Shown here: one piece after another, positions 1 to 10,104 of the stretch
Layout of the letters: the number at the start of each line of letters is the position of its first letter
Position numbering within the stretch: position 1 is the stretch's first letter
Origin: Hermetia illucens
Lineage: Eukaryota > Arthropoda > Insecta > Diptera > Stratiomyidae
Assembly (NCBI RefSeq): GCF_905115235.1
Contig: NC_051849.1
Span: 213,782,595-213,846,594, forward strand
Direction of reading: 5' to 3'
Length of the DNA stretch: 64,000 nt
Made by a program: the position numbers and the translations under genes
Notes under the pieces: model-generated
What the model saw: the letters and a program-made list of their open reading frames with translations, nothing else
Told to the model about the DNA's origin: nothing
The model's database searches: none

Positions 1-300
1 GTAGATGCTGAGGTCGAAGGAGAACTTGCGTAAGGTTTCCTCCGCAATCGTGAAAATGCAGTAGTAGCGAGGAGAAGGACAAGTGCCTAAAAGCAAACCC
101 ATCCCGCGAAGTAACACTTAAATGGTGTCCCCACGGAGCTGGGACTGGAGAGACCGGGGGTGGTTTTTAGTGGGTGCGAATCCTATATCGCTCGCTCTAC
201 ATCCGACGTTTGGGCGATCGAGTTGGAGCGAGCATGTCTTTCTACTATTTTCATCCTCCGTGTTATGTGCGAGAAAAAAAAGATGAAGTAACTAGAGAAT
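1..300. other. no gene seen; possible LINE 3' remnant
   Basis: No open frame with a recognisable domain covers this stretch. The G-rich segment at about 130-225 resembles the style of an R1-like LINE 3' UTR, but I could not align it with any other copy in the window. Treat it as unassigned. Confidence 0.2.
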
Positions 301-699
301 GCTAAGTATTTCCAACGCTACGCTTCAAAAGGAATTTTGCGGTGGCCTTTTCAACCAGGAAATAGTGAAAAATCGGCGAAATGCTGCAGCAGTAAATAGA
401 CTCCACGGAGTGGCCAAAGACCTACCCAAACCGTTTTTGAATAAATTTTATTTTAAGCATATAGTAGGTTGGGGAAAAAGAAATCTCGTATTTTGTCAAT
501 GGTGGCGACATTTAAACATATCTTGTGTTGTACTTATCGCATCGGGTCATACTATACGGCGATTTAAAGACGACAATCTGGGGTACAGGTGTCTCTTTGA
601 CAGTTTTTTGATCGTACGTTTCAGTCTCAAGTTATAGCGCGTCAAAGATAGAGTCCACCAAGCAAGAAATTCGTCATATTTTACGTTTTTGCTAACTGA

Positions 700-1655
700 G
701 AGGTAAAAATGCAACGAAGACGGCCAAAAAAATTTGTTAAGTTTATGGGCTCGATACTGTAACGATTCGCACAACACAGCGTTGGTTCGATCTATTTCGT
801 TCTGGTGTAGTGGATGTCGAAAATATATCCCGTGCTGGTAGGCCAATCGTCGTAGAAACCGATAAAATCGTCAAAATCATCCAAGTAAACCGGCAGTCTG
901 GTCCTGCCGATTTACTTGGATGATTTCGACCAGACCAGGAATTGGGTAAGGACCATAAAACCGTTTGGAACCATTTGCAGAAGATGTGCCACACGAGCTG
1001 ACGGAAAAAAATTTCTTGGACCGAATCAACGCCTGCGATGCACTGCTGAAATGGAACGAATTCGACCCATTTTTCAAGCGGATGGTGATGAAATATGGAT
1101 CACGTACGAAAATCTCAAGCGAAAAAGATCGTGGTCGAAGCGCGGCGAGCCTGCCCAAACCATCGCCAAGCCCGGATTGACGACCGGGAAGGTTTTGCTG
1201 TGTGTTTGTTGGGATTGGAAGAGAATCATCCATTATGCTGCTCAAATATGGCCAGACCCTCAATTCGGTCCTCTTCTGTGATCAACTCGACCGCTTTAAG
1301 CAGGCGATTAACCAGAAGCGGCGAGGATTGGTCAATAGGAATGGTGTTCTGTTCCACCAAGACAACGCTCGGCCTCACACATTTTTGATGACCCACCAGA
1401 AGCTACGGGAACTCGGATGGTATGTCCTATCGCACCCACCGTATTTTCCGGACCTGACACCAAGTGATTACCATCTTTTCAGTCCATCCAAAACGCTCTT
1501 GGAGCTACTAAGTTGGCCTCAAAAGAGGCTTCCGAAAACTGGCTGTCTGAGTTTTTTACAAATAAAGAGGGGGGGCTTTATAAGGAGGAGGGAACAATGG
1601 AGTTGCCTTCTAAATGGCAACAAGTTTGCGAACAAAACGGCGCATATTTGACTTA
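700..1655 (+). pseudogene. mariner transposase pseudogene
   Basis: Family-typical stretches appear in order but in different frames: VPHELTEKNFLDRINACDA (about 987-1043), DGDEIWITYEN with the first catalytic Asp (about 1085-1117), RSWSKRGEPAQTIAKPGLT (about 1125-1181), HQDNARPHT with the second Asp (about 1357-1383), and PDLTPSDYH with the third Asp (about 1450-1476). All three catalytic aspartates can still be read, but the frame shifts repeatedly (around 940, 1090 and 1195), so no full protein is made. The N-terminal helix-turn-helix part (about 650-880) is degraded and contains an inverted duplication at 874-926. The coding end, about 1655, lies just left of the LINE insertion. This is a dead copy of a cut-and-paste transposase that would bind the inverted repeats. 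Confidence 0.85.
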
Positions 1656-1669
1656 ATCGGATAATTCTA

Positions 1670-2604
1670 GGTAGGTAGGTATCAGTGGCCGCTCCGAGGA
1701 GCCCAATTAGCGCTTTAGTGCGCCGTTTTGATGCCACAAACTCCTAAGACCGTGACTGTTGTTATGGGAGCAGCGAAGCAGAGTCCAGCCGGCTCGGATC
1801 TTCAGAGCCAGCCCGTAGCATTCACGAAGGAAAGCAGCTCTCCGACCCTGCAGCTAGAAATCTCACTGAGGTCCCCAAAGAATGGTTTACCCACTGTCCG
1901 CAGCCTGACTCTAGCCAGAGCTGGGCAATCGCAGAGAAAGTGCATGAGGGTTTCCCTTCCTTCTCCGCAGCTTCGACAATGCGAGTTGTAGGGTATGCCG
2001 AGCCTAGCGGCATGGTCCCCTATGGGGCAGTGACCCGAGCAGACCGCCGTAATCTTGAATGCATGTCCACGCGTCTGGCACAGGAGCTCTCGTGATTGGG
2101 CTATGTAATAAGCGGGCCAAATTCTCCTTGACTTGGCACAGCTTGTAAGCCTTCGCCATCTCAGGCCCACGGCTGCTAGGTAGTGCCAGTAGACTCCGCC
2201 CCCGACAGCCGCCAGCGGAACACCGACTGAATTCGCCTAGGGGCTGCCAAGAGCAGAGCCTTGCCTGGCCAATCCGTCAGCCCGCTCATTCCTCTCTATG
2301 TTCTTATGCCCGGGAACCCAGAGGAGAGTGACCTCGAGCGAGCCGCTCAGATGGTTGAGCGCGTCTCTGCACTGCCCCACCAGCCGGGAAGATGTCGTCG
2401 TTGAGTACAAGGCCTTGATGGCCGCTTGGCTGTCGGTCAGAATGGCTATGTTACGCTAGGGGCCCGAATCATGCTCCAGCCATCGACAAACTTCCAATAT
2501 CGCCAGTACTTCCGCCTGAAATACACTGGCGAAACCATACGACTTGGATACACCGTGTGTATTCGAGAAAACCCCCGCGCCGACTCCATAGGCCATCTTT
2601 GATC
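1670..2604 (-). mobile_element. LINE family A, 5'-truncated copy inside the mariner
   Basis: This is an I-group LINE on the minus strand. It retains part of the RNase H domain ([16 protein letters not shown], about 2460-2510) and the C-terminal zinc-binding tail ([18 protein letters not shown], about 1930-1985), ending with ATGW-L near 1802. The 3' tail is a short (TACC)n run at 1670-1682. The insert is flanked by a perfect 12-bp target-site duplication, CGGATAATTCTA, at 1658-1669 and 2605-2616. The reverse transcriptase is lost by 5' truncation, typical of target-primed reverse transcription. Sequence is close to the copy at 45.1-47.0 kb. Confidence 0.9.
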
Positions 2605-3112
2605 CGGATAATTCTAAGTATGTTAAATAAAGCCTCAAATTTCGATCACAAATACGACATTTCTTTTTCCCCAACCCAATATATTTCAAATGATTTTTTT
2701 CTTTGATTGCAACCAATGCAATACGATCCGATGCTTAAAAAATACCGCGCGAATAGTGTTCAATCATCGACAATCAAACTATGAAAAAAATGCAAAAGAA
2801 CATGAAGCGATAAATTAAAATTCATTAGGAAATTACCCAATTGCCAACATTTCGTACCACCTGCGTTGCCCTCACCATTGCCATATAAATATCGATAAAA
2901 CTTCTTTTCTCATTGTTGAAATATCGTAAACAATTCCGTCTCTATGACAACCCACCACTTTAAAACACCAGAATCCACCTTCATTTGCGGAAAACACAAA
3001 TTGTCAACTGTCATCTGGTCATTCTGTTGTGTCTACAGTGCCTGGTTGGTGTGGTTTACCTTCGCAGTTTTTCAGTCTTTGTTTCGTAGCGAAAATTCCA
3101 CTCAGCGTCATA

Positions 3113-3437
3113 ATGACGGACTTGAAGGCGGACATCGACAGCGACTTAGATCAAAACTACTCACTAAACAGCAACGCAGATCCAAAGAACATGCAGGAAC
3201 TGACGGTATATGTAAGCTCAGAGTCTCGACCAAACCACCGTCCGGGGACAGACTCATTCATTCGCTTTTCCCCCGTTCCAGGTGCAGAACCTCCTTCAGA
3301 ACGTTCAGGACAAATTCCAATCCATGTCCGATCAAATTATCGCCCGAATCGACGACATGGGCAACCGAATAGACGACCTCGAGAAGAGCATTGCGGATCT
3401 GATGACTCAGGCGGGCGTCGAGGGACCGGAGAAGTGA
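3113..3437 (+). CDS. HSBP1: heat shock factor-binding protein 1 (HSBP1)
   Basis: The product is a small coiled-coil protein that binds the trimerisation domain of heat-shock factor 1 and damps the heat-shock response. There are two coding exons, 3113-3211 and 3282-3437, separated by a 70-nt intron with GTAAGC donor and CAG acceptor, phase 0. The predicted protein is 84 residues, close to the 76-86 of the family. Exon 2 carries the family hallmark heptads, for example [20 protein letters not shown] and [20 protein letters not shown], ending GPEK. Exon 1 adds an acidic N-terminus ([20 protein letters not shown]) before KNMQELTVY, longer than in vertebrates. The start ATG at 3113 is the first in-frame Met giving a sensible length; the frame is open further upstream but without homology. 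No TE lies inside the gene. Identification is secure. Confidence 0.95.
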
Positions 3438-4069
3438 GACCCAGCTCAGCTGCCCCTCGACGGTGACAGGCTGTGAGGGGCGGAACAATCAACAGCAATA
3501 TCAGCCATACGACGCCCAGCACCCTCATCTAGCATAACTTAGTCGGTACGGAGTGTGGAGCATAGGAAACCTTAGTCATAGTGGAAACATGTCGTCGTCT
3601 CAATTACACACAATATTTGTAACATTTACGTCGTTTTTATTTCTAAGCATATTCATTAGATGTTGAACTCGCTCGTTATCACCTGCAGCCACTGGAGCGG
3701 GACCCGCGAGTTCGATAACTCCACACGGTTTGTTTTATTGTCAACGTTTGTATCTCAAAAGCACTGAATTGTTCACCTAACATGTAACCAGCAAGCAGAA
3801 AGTAATAAGGAAAAAAAAACAACTTGTGTACGTGAATTTCGGGTGTTTTATTTACTTGAAAAGAAACCATACAACAAAGTCCTAGCAGCGCTCATCGTCG
3901 CTTCGGGATTCCATTCACTGAATTGATCTGGACGGCATGGGAGGTGTGCGGTGGCGGCTTCAGTGCATCCATGTCCCTTCGTTCCTGTGCAGAATACTCT
4001 ACGCCCTCGCAAAATGTCTTGAACGTGGGAACCTGGGAGTGATGAGTATCAAGAAACATTTCAGCGAAA

Positions 4070-4600
4070 CTATTGACGATCTTTTACTCGTTGAAATGCA
4101 AGAAGTTTGCCTGGTTTCGAACGTGGCCCGGGACACCCATCGTCCAGAGTAGAGTCCTCCTCTTCGGAAGTTTCAGAGGCGGAATCTTGATCGGGCGGCG
4201 GCAGCCTTTCCTCCTCGTCGTCGTCATCATCATCATCATCGTCGTCGGCTTCCGAGTTTTCTGATTCAACGCTCTGAAATATGAAAACAAAATATTTAAT
4301 TTGATCACATCGCACGAAGTAAAGGTCGTGTCGAACCACCTCTTTGCCAGCAGCTGCCCGGGCTAGATTTCGATGACTTCTTGAGAGGCCCAACTTCTTC
4401 GAATGTAAAGGTCTTGGTATTCCCAAGCTCTCCAACGATTGCGAACGCGCTCTTCGGCTCGTTTTAGAAAATGTGTTCAATTTGGATTTCAGCGCACGCT
4501 TGAACTCCTTAAAATAAAAGAGAATCGAATCAATTGTGGCCACGAAAAGGTACCGGAAGTAGTTGAGAGCAGCAGCAAGCAAACTTTGCTGATTTTGCAT
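4070..4600 (-). CDS. unrecognised protein with acidic, Asp-rich C-terminus
   Basis: The frame is 176 codons from ATG at 4600 to a stop at 4070. Visible parts: a hydrophobic aromatic N-terminal stretch (residues about 5-30), a basic Ser/Arg/Lys section (about 33-85, including KTSRRARSQSLESLG), then an acidic tail with a run of about ten Asp followed by Glu (about 117-132). A 66-nt in-frame segment (about 4275-4340) has a TTTCAG acceptor and a weak GTGGTT donor, so the mature protein may be 154 residues. The Asp run comes from a trinucleotide repeat at 4215-4250. It lies convergent to HSBP1. I do not recognise the family. It could be a real small gene or a chance frame; the composition leans towards real. 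Confidence 0.4.
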   Translation of the reverse strand: MQNQQSLLAAALNYFRYLFVATIDSILFYFKEFKRALKSKLNTFSKTSRRARSQSLESLGIPRPLHSKKLGLSRSHRNLARAAAGKEVVRHDLYFVRCDQIKYFVFIFQSVESENSEADDDDDDDDDDEEERLPPPDQDSASETSEEEDSTLDDGCPGPRSKPGKLLAFQRVKDRQ

Positions 4601-4620
4601 TAGACTCCAAAATATTTACG

Positions 4621-5008
4621 AGTAAAACAATAAAAGAAAAATTGATTTGTCAGAATGCTCGACTGCCTGACGGAATGCACGGACTTTGTTAAAACTTTCA
4701 ATTCTTGCTAAAAGAAACTGAGTGATTTTATCATGAATGATTCCTACGAAAGTGGAAGACCTTGAGCTAGTTGCAGAAGTTGGAAGAGTTTCCATATTTC
4801 AACCTTGATCAACTAACCGGTCTGTAATTAGTGCACATTCTGAGATTGTAGGTCCTGCGCCTTCGCTAGTATTTTTTTTCTGATTCTGAATTTAATACCA
4901 TTCCAAAATCAGAAATTTCCATTTCGAATTCAGAAGTTTTTCGCCCTTCCTCAATAATATTGGAAAGGATATGTTCTCCATCCACATTGGAAACAACGTT
5001 CCTCACAA
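4621..5008. other. intergenic, nothing recognised
   Basis: AT-rich sequence upstream of the acidic ORF. No domain-bearing frame, repeat or RNA gene was seen. It may hold the promoter and 5' UTR of that ORF. Confidence 0.4.
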
Positions 5009-5010
5009 AT

Positions 5011-5306
5011 AATAATAATAATAATCGTTGGCACAACAATCCATATTGGATCAGGGCCTTGAAGTGTGTTAGAGCACTTCATTCAAGACCGTAACGGTAC
5101 ACTACAGTAGACTGTAGGAGACAATGTGGTCAGCATTGCGCTCGTCCGAGATTATTACCCTGATTTGACTCAGGTACTCATTCACAGCTGAGTCGACTGG
5201 TATCCGACGTCAAATCACGATACAAATCCCTCTGCCACCAGCGAGATTTGAACCGCGACCTTCCGTACGACAGCCTTGTGCTCTAACCACTCAGCTATCC
5301 GGACAT
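5011..5306 (-). repeat. tRNA-derived SINE, copy 1
   Basis: Read on the minus strand, the head (5304 downward) is tRNA-like, with an A-box TAGCTGAGTGGTTAGAGC and a B-box GGTTCAAATC. It is followed by a roughly 210-bp body and a (TTA)n tail (complement of 5011-5025). A perfect 12-bp target-site duplication, TTCCTCACAAAT, flanks it at 4999-5010 and 5307-5318. Three more copies occur at 31.3, 47.3 and 52.0 kb. Being short and non-coding, it would be moved by a LINE in trans. Confidence 0.9.
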
Positions 5307-7132
5307 TTCCTCACAAATATCTTGATTTAAAAAAAAACCCTTTCTCTGCTTAACTTAATTACGGGAAGTATGGAGGGAGGTACTTGACATTAAACCCGAG
5401 TTCATGCATTTTCTCCTTAACTGTTGACGCTATGTGAATAGCTGCATTTTACATTATCAGCACAGCACCGTTGGTGTTTTCCATTTTCTCTTGTAGCTTC
5501 GTCAAAAATTCTTTGAAACGGACCGCATTACAATTTCCTGCAATAATGAGCTTAAGGGTTAGAGGACAGCATAGGTCCCACGGCGAAACGTGGATTGGTA
5601 CCCACGATGGAATATAAAACCTGAAGACGGAGAAGGACGAAGGCGAGTCTCCCGAGCCTAAAACCGGGACAAATTATACCATCTGGTCCTCCAGGTTGGG
5701 GGTTGAGTAAACAACCTTACACGGAAAACCCGAACCCGAAGCCACATAAGAAGCCTCGGACATTATGGATTTTGTTGCGACGAACCCGGCAGCGACAAAA
5801 GTATAACGATCAGCGCATTTTCTCTAAACCATGTGCTAGGAGTAGATTTCTTAGTCAGCAAAAAAATGAAACCTGCTGTTATCGACTTTAAAAATATAAG
5901 CGAACGACTATGCACTCTGCGCTTCCAATGTAAATTTAGAAATATAAACCTCATGAACGTCCACGCCCCTACAGAGGAGACCGCAAAGTTGGAGAGCGAA
6001 CCCTCGAAGCCTGTCCCAGGTATGATATCAAAATCATACTTGAAGATCAACAGTCAAATAGGAACTTAGCCCGAATTCAGGCGATACATCGGCTCCCATA
6101 GCTTACATAGGGATACCAATGATAACGGACTGCGGATTATCCAGAGAAAGGGGTCCACAAACATACGTGGACCTCTCCAGACGGGACTATTTTCAACCAA
6201 ATTGACCACGTGTTGATCGAACGCCACCACCTCTTAGCATTGATGAATGTTAGAATATATAGGAGGGCCAATATAGACTCGGACCACTACCTCGTTGGCT
6301 CGAATTACAACACCGCCTACAATCTCTTCTGACAATCAGGTGAGAGTGAATACTGAAGCCATTCACAACACAGCCCTCCGTAACACCGCAATAACCGCAG
6401 TCAACAGAGACCTATCACAAACTCCGTCGAGCGGAGAAGCGATTTCACAGACGGAAAAGGAAGCCTGGGAGAACCAACGGGTATGTGAACTCGAAAAGTA
6501 CAGGCAGCAACCGCACCAGGCACGGAAGTTTCACCAATAAGTCAGCAGGATGAAGCCTTACACACCGCGATGTTCATCCTGCCGAAACAAAGAGGGAAAT
6601 CTGATTTCCGGCAGAATGGGTATATTGGAACGATGGGTTGAGTATTTTGATGAACTGCTCAACAACCAAAACACCAGCGAGTTGGAGGTCCAGCCAACTG
6701 AAGACCACAGACAAATGCTGCCACCACCATGCATGGAAGAAACAGTCCGTGCAATTCATCGGCTTAAAAACCATAAGTCGCCAGGAGCCGATGGAATTAC
6801 AGCCGAATTGATTAAATATGGAGACGACCAACTGCACTAAGTGGTTCATCAACTGATGTTCAAAGTATGGGACAGCAAATCAATGCTTGATGACTGGCGC
6901 CGAGGCATTATATGTAGCGTACATAAAAAGGGGGACATCATGCAGTGCAGCAATTATAGAAGTATGGCGTTGCTAAGTACCATCTATAAGATATTCTCCG
7001 CTATCTCATTAGGTCGGATAACCCCTTACGCCCAGACGACATTGACATTATGGGAAGAACAACCCGAGATGTACAGTCTACCTTTAACCAGATCGAGCAG
7101 GCGGCGCAAGATCTCGTGCTGCACATTGTGGT

Positions 7133-8145
7133 GACATATCGGAGACGCGAGCCCTTAACACCATATAGAATTCGCCTCTGCCGACACGACTGACGGCCTA
7201 GCAAGAGGCCGGCGTGCTCACTTGCGTCCTTCTTATCCAGCCAGCCGGCGCGAGTAGTCGCTTTCCCAAAAATAAGAAAATCCTGCACAATGGTTTAGCG
7301 CTTTTCTCGGCTTCGCTGTGTGATTGTGGACATCAGTACAGTTTTCTACCAAAGTGCAAGCAACGTGGGTGGATTTTCGTAACGTCTTTCAAGACTTCAA
7401 CTCAGTTTATTAATTGCCATTAGAACAAATTTAAGCTAAAGTGGTGACCCCGTCGTGATTTTGCCTTTGTGCGATTTAATTGAGTTGGAAAATCTGGGAA
7501 TACGGACACATGGTACAAAATCCCATCAAAATGCTACGAGCCGACGGCGTAAACTACGTCGATAGCGCAAACCTTCGGCGCTCTGCGACGGGTACAAGCA
7601 GGTACTTCGCATAAACTTTTTTCGTTTCAATTTTCGATGAAGGCGCATAAATCTCCGTCCATCTAAGAGTCCGGTCCGGAAATGGTAACGACACTGACGG
7701 ACGCAGTCTTGAGGCTTACGGCGACGGTAGTTACTTTGCGTTCGGTAGGTAGATCTCGATCGCAGTCAAGGTCGAGGTCCGTTTCGTGAAAATTGTGTTC
7801 GGGTAGTGGCAGGCCGGCGCCCTCATCGGCCTCGACGACTTCCGGGTAAACCATAAAATTCGGAGAACAAGCGACTAAATGTACCGCCGGATGCACTTTT
7901 AATGCAACAAAAACTAGGTTCGCTGTCCCATCTGCACTTATGGTTACAGGCAAGTGGGCGTAAGTCTCGGACTACGCCGAACGTTTTCGTGGCGATTCGT
8001 TTTGGCGGACATTAGCACCATCATTTTAAACGCAGACTTCCTGTGTCACTATGAACTGTTGGTGGACCTTCAGAACAAGGCATTAATAGACCCCGCAACC
8101 TCTTTAAAGTTTCAGAAGAAATCGCAACATCACTACTGAAAGTAG
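7133..8145 (+). mobile_element. Ty3/Gypsy fossil (partial) inserted in LINE D
   Basis: An LTR-like stretch (about 7133-7440) is followed at 7441 by a primer-binding-site-like sequence, TGGTGACCCCGTCGTGATT, then short gag and protease/RT-junction remnants (for example FVLADISTIILNADFLCHYE, about 7998-8055). The gag piece at about 7680-7770 matches the Gypsy fossil at 39-42 kb, so both belong to related lineages, probably the CsRn1/Kabuki-like side of Ty3/Gypsy. It is a broken, heavily deleted relic that is older than its degree of match suggests. LINE D sequence resumes directly after it. Confidence 0.65.
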
Positions 8146-8554
8146 TTAATGAAGGCAAGACGAAGTAAATGATGGCAACGACAGCGCCAAAAAACCAACA
8201 ACATCAACTCGTACTGGTCAAACGAAAACAATAAAGATAGGAGACTACAACTTTGAGGCCGTTGTAAATTTCTTCTATCTAGGGTCGAAAATTACAACCG
8301 ATAACAGCTATGATGATGAACTTCGCGCACGGTTATTGGCAGCCAACAGAGCCTATTTCAGCTTACAACGACTGTTCCGCTCGAAGCGTCTCACCCTAGG
8401 GTCAAAGCTCTTACTGTACAAGACTATGATCTTGCCAGTCCTCATGTATTCCTCGGAAACTTGGGTTCTTAACAAGAAAAATTGCGAACTCTTGGTCGCG
8501 TTCGAGAGAAGAATCTTCCGAAGAAATTTTGGCTCCCTACATAGGGATGGGCGA

Positions 8555-9572
8555 ATAATCCCTCAAGTGTTGTTTAGGTATGTAGACGACGTATTTGCGA
8601 TTGTTAGAAGAGACGATATCGACATGGTTATCTCCTCTATAAACAAGATTCATCATAAAACCGAGTTTACTTTAGAGGTAGAAAAGGATGGGGCTCTACC
8701 TTTCCTAGATCTGAGAGAAAACAATACCAACAACTTCACACCATACATTTACCCAAAAAATGGTAGCCTATAATTGCATGATTCACCGACTGATCACATA
8801 CCCTCTTTCGGAATACGGATTCAATAAGGAACGACCGCATATTATTGGCACCGCTATTAAGAATGGGTATACTCCTCAGACTATTGAGAAGCTGATAGTA
8901 AGGAAAACCAAGCAACACAAAGGCATGCCTATATAACACTATTCTCGCAGCATAAAGAGGCAATCACTTGACGGATAAGTATCCCGTATTTCTACCTATT
9001 TAACAACATCAGGAATTGGAGAAAAAAGTTTCAACTGGAAGTCGTAGGTTCAAGTCGATCGTTCACCTTACGGAATTTACTAGGAAACGTCAAGGATCCT
9101 TTGGAAGCGGAGGAAAAAAGCGAGATCTACCGAATGACGTGTAGGGACTGTAATAAGATATACATAGGACAGACTGAACGCATGATAACGACTAGATTTA
9201 ATGAACACATCAAGGAAGTGGTAAGTAGTGTTGGGAAACAAAAGTCGTGCACAAGATCATCAGTGGCAGCGCACATAGTCGAAGAAGACCATAGCATTCA
9301 ACAGGAAAAGCTTGAGGTCTTGCGTCATACAAACCGACGCGACGCTGTTATTAAACACAAATTCAGGTAACTGCCCCTCAAAATTAATAAGACTCGCCGC
9401 GGTAATTAACAGGTAATTAGATTGATAGTTTCAAAAAATTTTAAAAATAATTTAATTAATTAGTCAATAAATATAAAATAACCGTATAATGGCATTTGTT
9501 TTTAGTAGCTTTTTACTGATGAAGGGGGTAAGTTGCTCCGGAAATATATATTTACATTGAAAACTAAAAATT
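8555..9572 (+). mobile_element. Penelope-like element (RT C-terminal part plus GIY-YIG endonuclease), inserted in LINE D
   Basis: The element starts within its RT at the catalytic YVDD motif (FRYVDDVFAIVRRDD, about 8575-8620). It continues with FTLEVEKDGALPFLDL (about 8665-8715) and the thumb (MIHRLITYPLSEYGFNKERP, about 8779-8840). Linker residues RNWRKKFQLEVVG and SFTLRNLLGNV (about 9010-9090) lead to a GIY-YIG endonuclease: EIYRMTCRDCNKIYIGQTER (about 9122-9180), then TTRFNEHIKE. The 3' flank (9370-9572) is AT-rich and holds a hammerhead-ribozyme-like motif. It is 5'-truncated, with some frame changes between the RT and the endonuclease. Family assignment rests on the YVDD-thumb-GIY-YIG order, which is diagnostic of Penelope elements. 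Confidence 0.8.
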
Positions 9573-9815
9573 GTGGTTTGGCGGGTCACCTTATCCGTAT
9601 GGATGAGAATGATCCTAACCGAAAAGTATATAAGGGCAATATCTATGGTAGAAAAAGAAGACAAGGCAGATCCTGCCTGAGATGAGGCGATGGCGTAGGT
9701 CAGGACGGCAGACAGCCTTTAGAGATATCAAACCTCGGCACAAAACCGTGGTGTCTGGAGTTCCTTTCTAAGACAGGCCTCGATCGGATACCAGTTGTTG
9801 CACCGTTGATGATGA

Positions 9816-10104
9816 CGAATGATTTTAAAATGGGCTATTTTTTGGTTATTCATGGCTATTATGAGGGTTATATTTCTTCTTCGAAGTGTTGTTATGGTTA
9901 GAACAGCAGGATTAACGCGTCGAGAGCGAGCTTGCTTTCTACGAACATAAAGATTGAAACCCAATTCATCGATAAATAAACTTCTTCTCCCGTTCTGTTC
10001 GGGACCAGCCGGTAAAACTTGTAGCATAATTCTTCTTTTTGCAAAAATGTTCAATTGAATTCATTCGATCAACTTCGATGATTTTTAATGGTTATTCCCA
10101 ACTT
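9816..10104. other. no gene recognised
   Basis: This stretch lies between the LINE D tail and an RTE B fragment. Minus-strand frames show no recognisable domain. It may be further repeat debris. Confidence 0.3.

Larger units (their letters stand above)
464..2679 (+). mobile_element. mariner-family DNA transposon, interrupted by a LINE
   Basis: Both ends carry the same terminal inverted repeat, core GGTTGGGGAAAAAGAAAT: at 467-484 on the plus strand, and as its complement up to 2679. Each end is flanked by TA (462-463 and 2680-2681), the mariner target. Subtracting the 935-bp LINE insert and its 12-bp duplication leaves about 1.27 kb, the normal mariner length. Between the ends lies a transposase of the D,D34D mariner group. 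The element is broken by the LINE and by frame changes, so it is not autonomous. Identification is firm; the subfamily is not settled. Confidence 0.9.
5550..9815 (+). mobile_element. RTE-like LINE family D, copy 1, with two elements nested in it
   Basis: Pieces in order: a 5' leader and ORF start (about 5550-5810); an endonuclease remnant (NINLMNVHAPTEETAKLES, about 5938-5995); an RT N-terminal part (LERWVEYFDELLNNQ, about 6625-6670; HKSPGADGITAELIKYGDDQ, about 6770-6830; then SNYRSMALLSTIYKIFS); a C-terminal part (SYDDELRARLLAANRAYFSLQ, about 8308-8370; MYSSETWVLNKK); and a tail (about 9570-9815) ending in (TGATGA)-like repeats. A Gypsy fossil interrupts it at about 7133-8145 and a Penelope-like element at about 8555-9572. 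Several stops, frame changes and a missing RT palm show it is dead. It is homologous to the minus-strand copy at 58.9-60.9 kb, which confirms both interruption points. Confidence 0.8.

Noticed and set aside
4215-4250. Regulatory trinucleotide repeat
   Set aside because: It is explained by the Asp run of the acidic ORF and is short.
4507-4551. 46-nt intron in the acidic ORF
   Set aside because: GTACCT and TTTTAAG borders exist, but the intron would be shorter than usual and its removal leads at once to a stop.
5235-5304. tRNA gene on the minus strand
   Set aside because: A- and B-boxes are present, but the same unit recurs four times with a SINE body and tail, and a cloverleaf is not maintained, so it is the SINE head.
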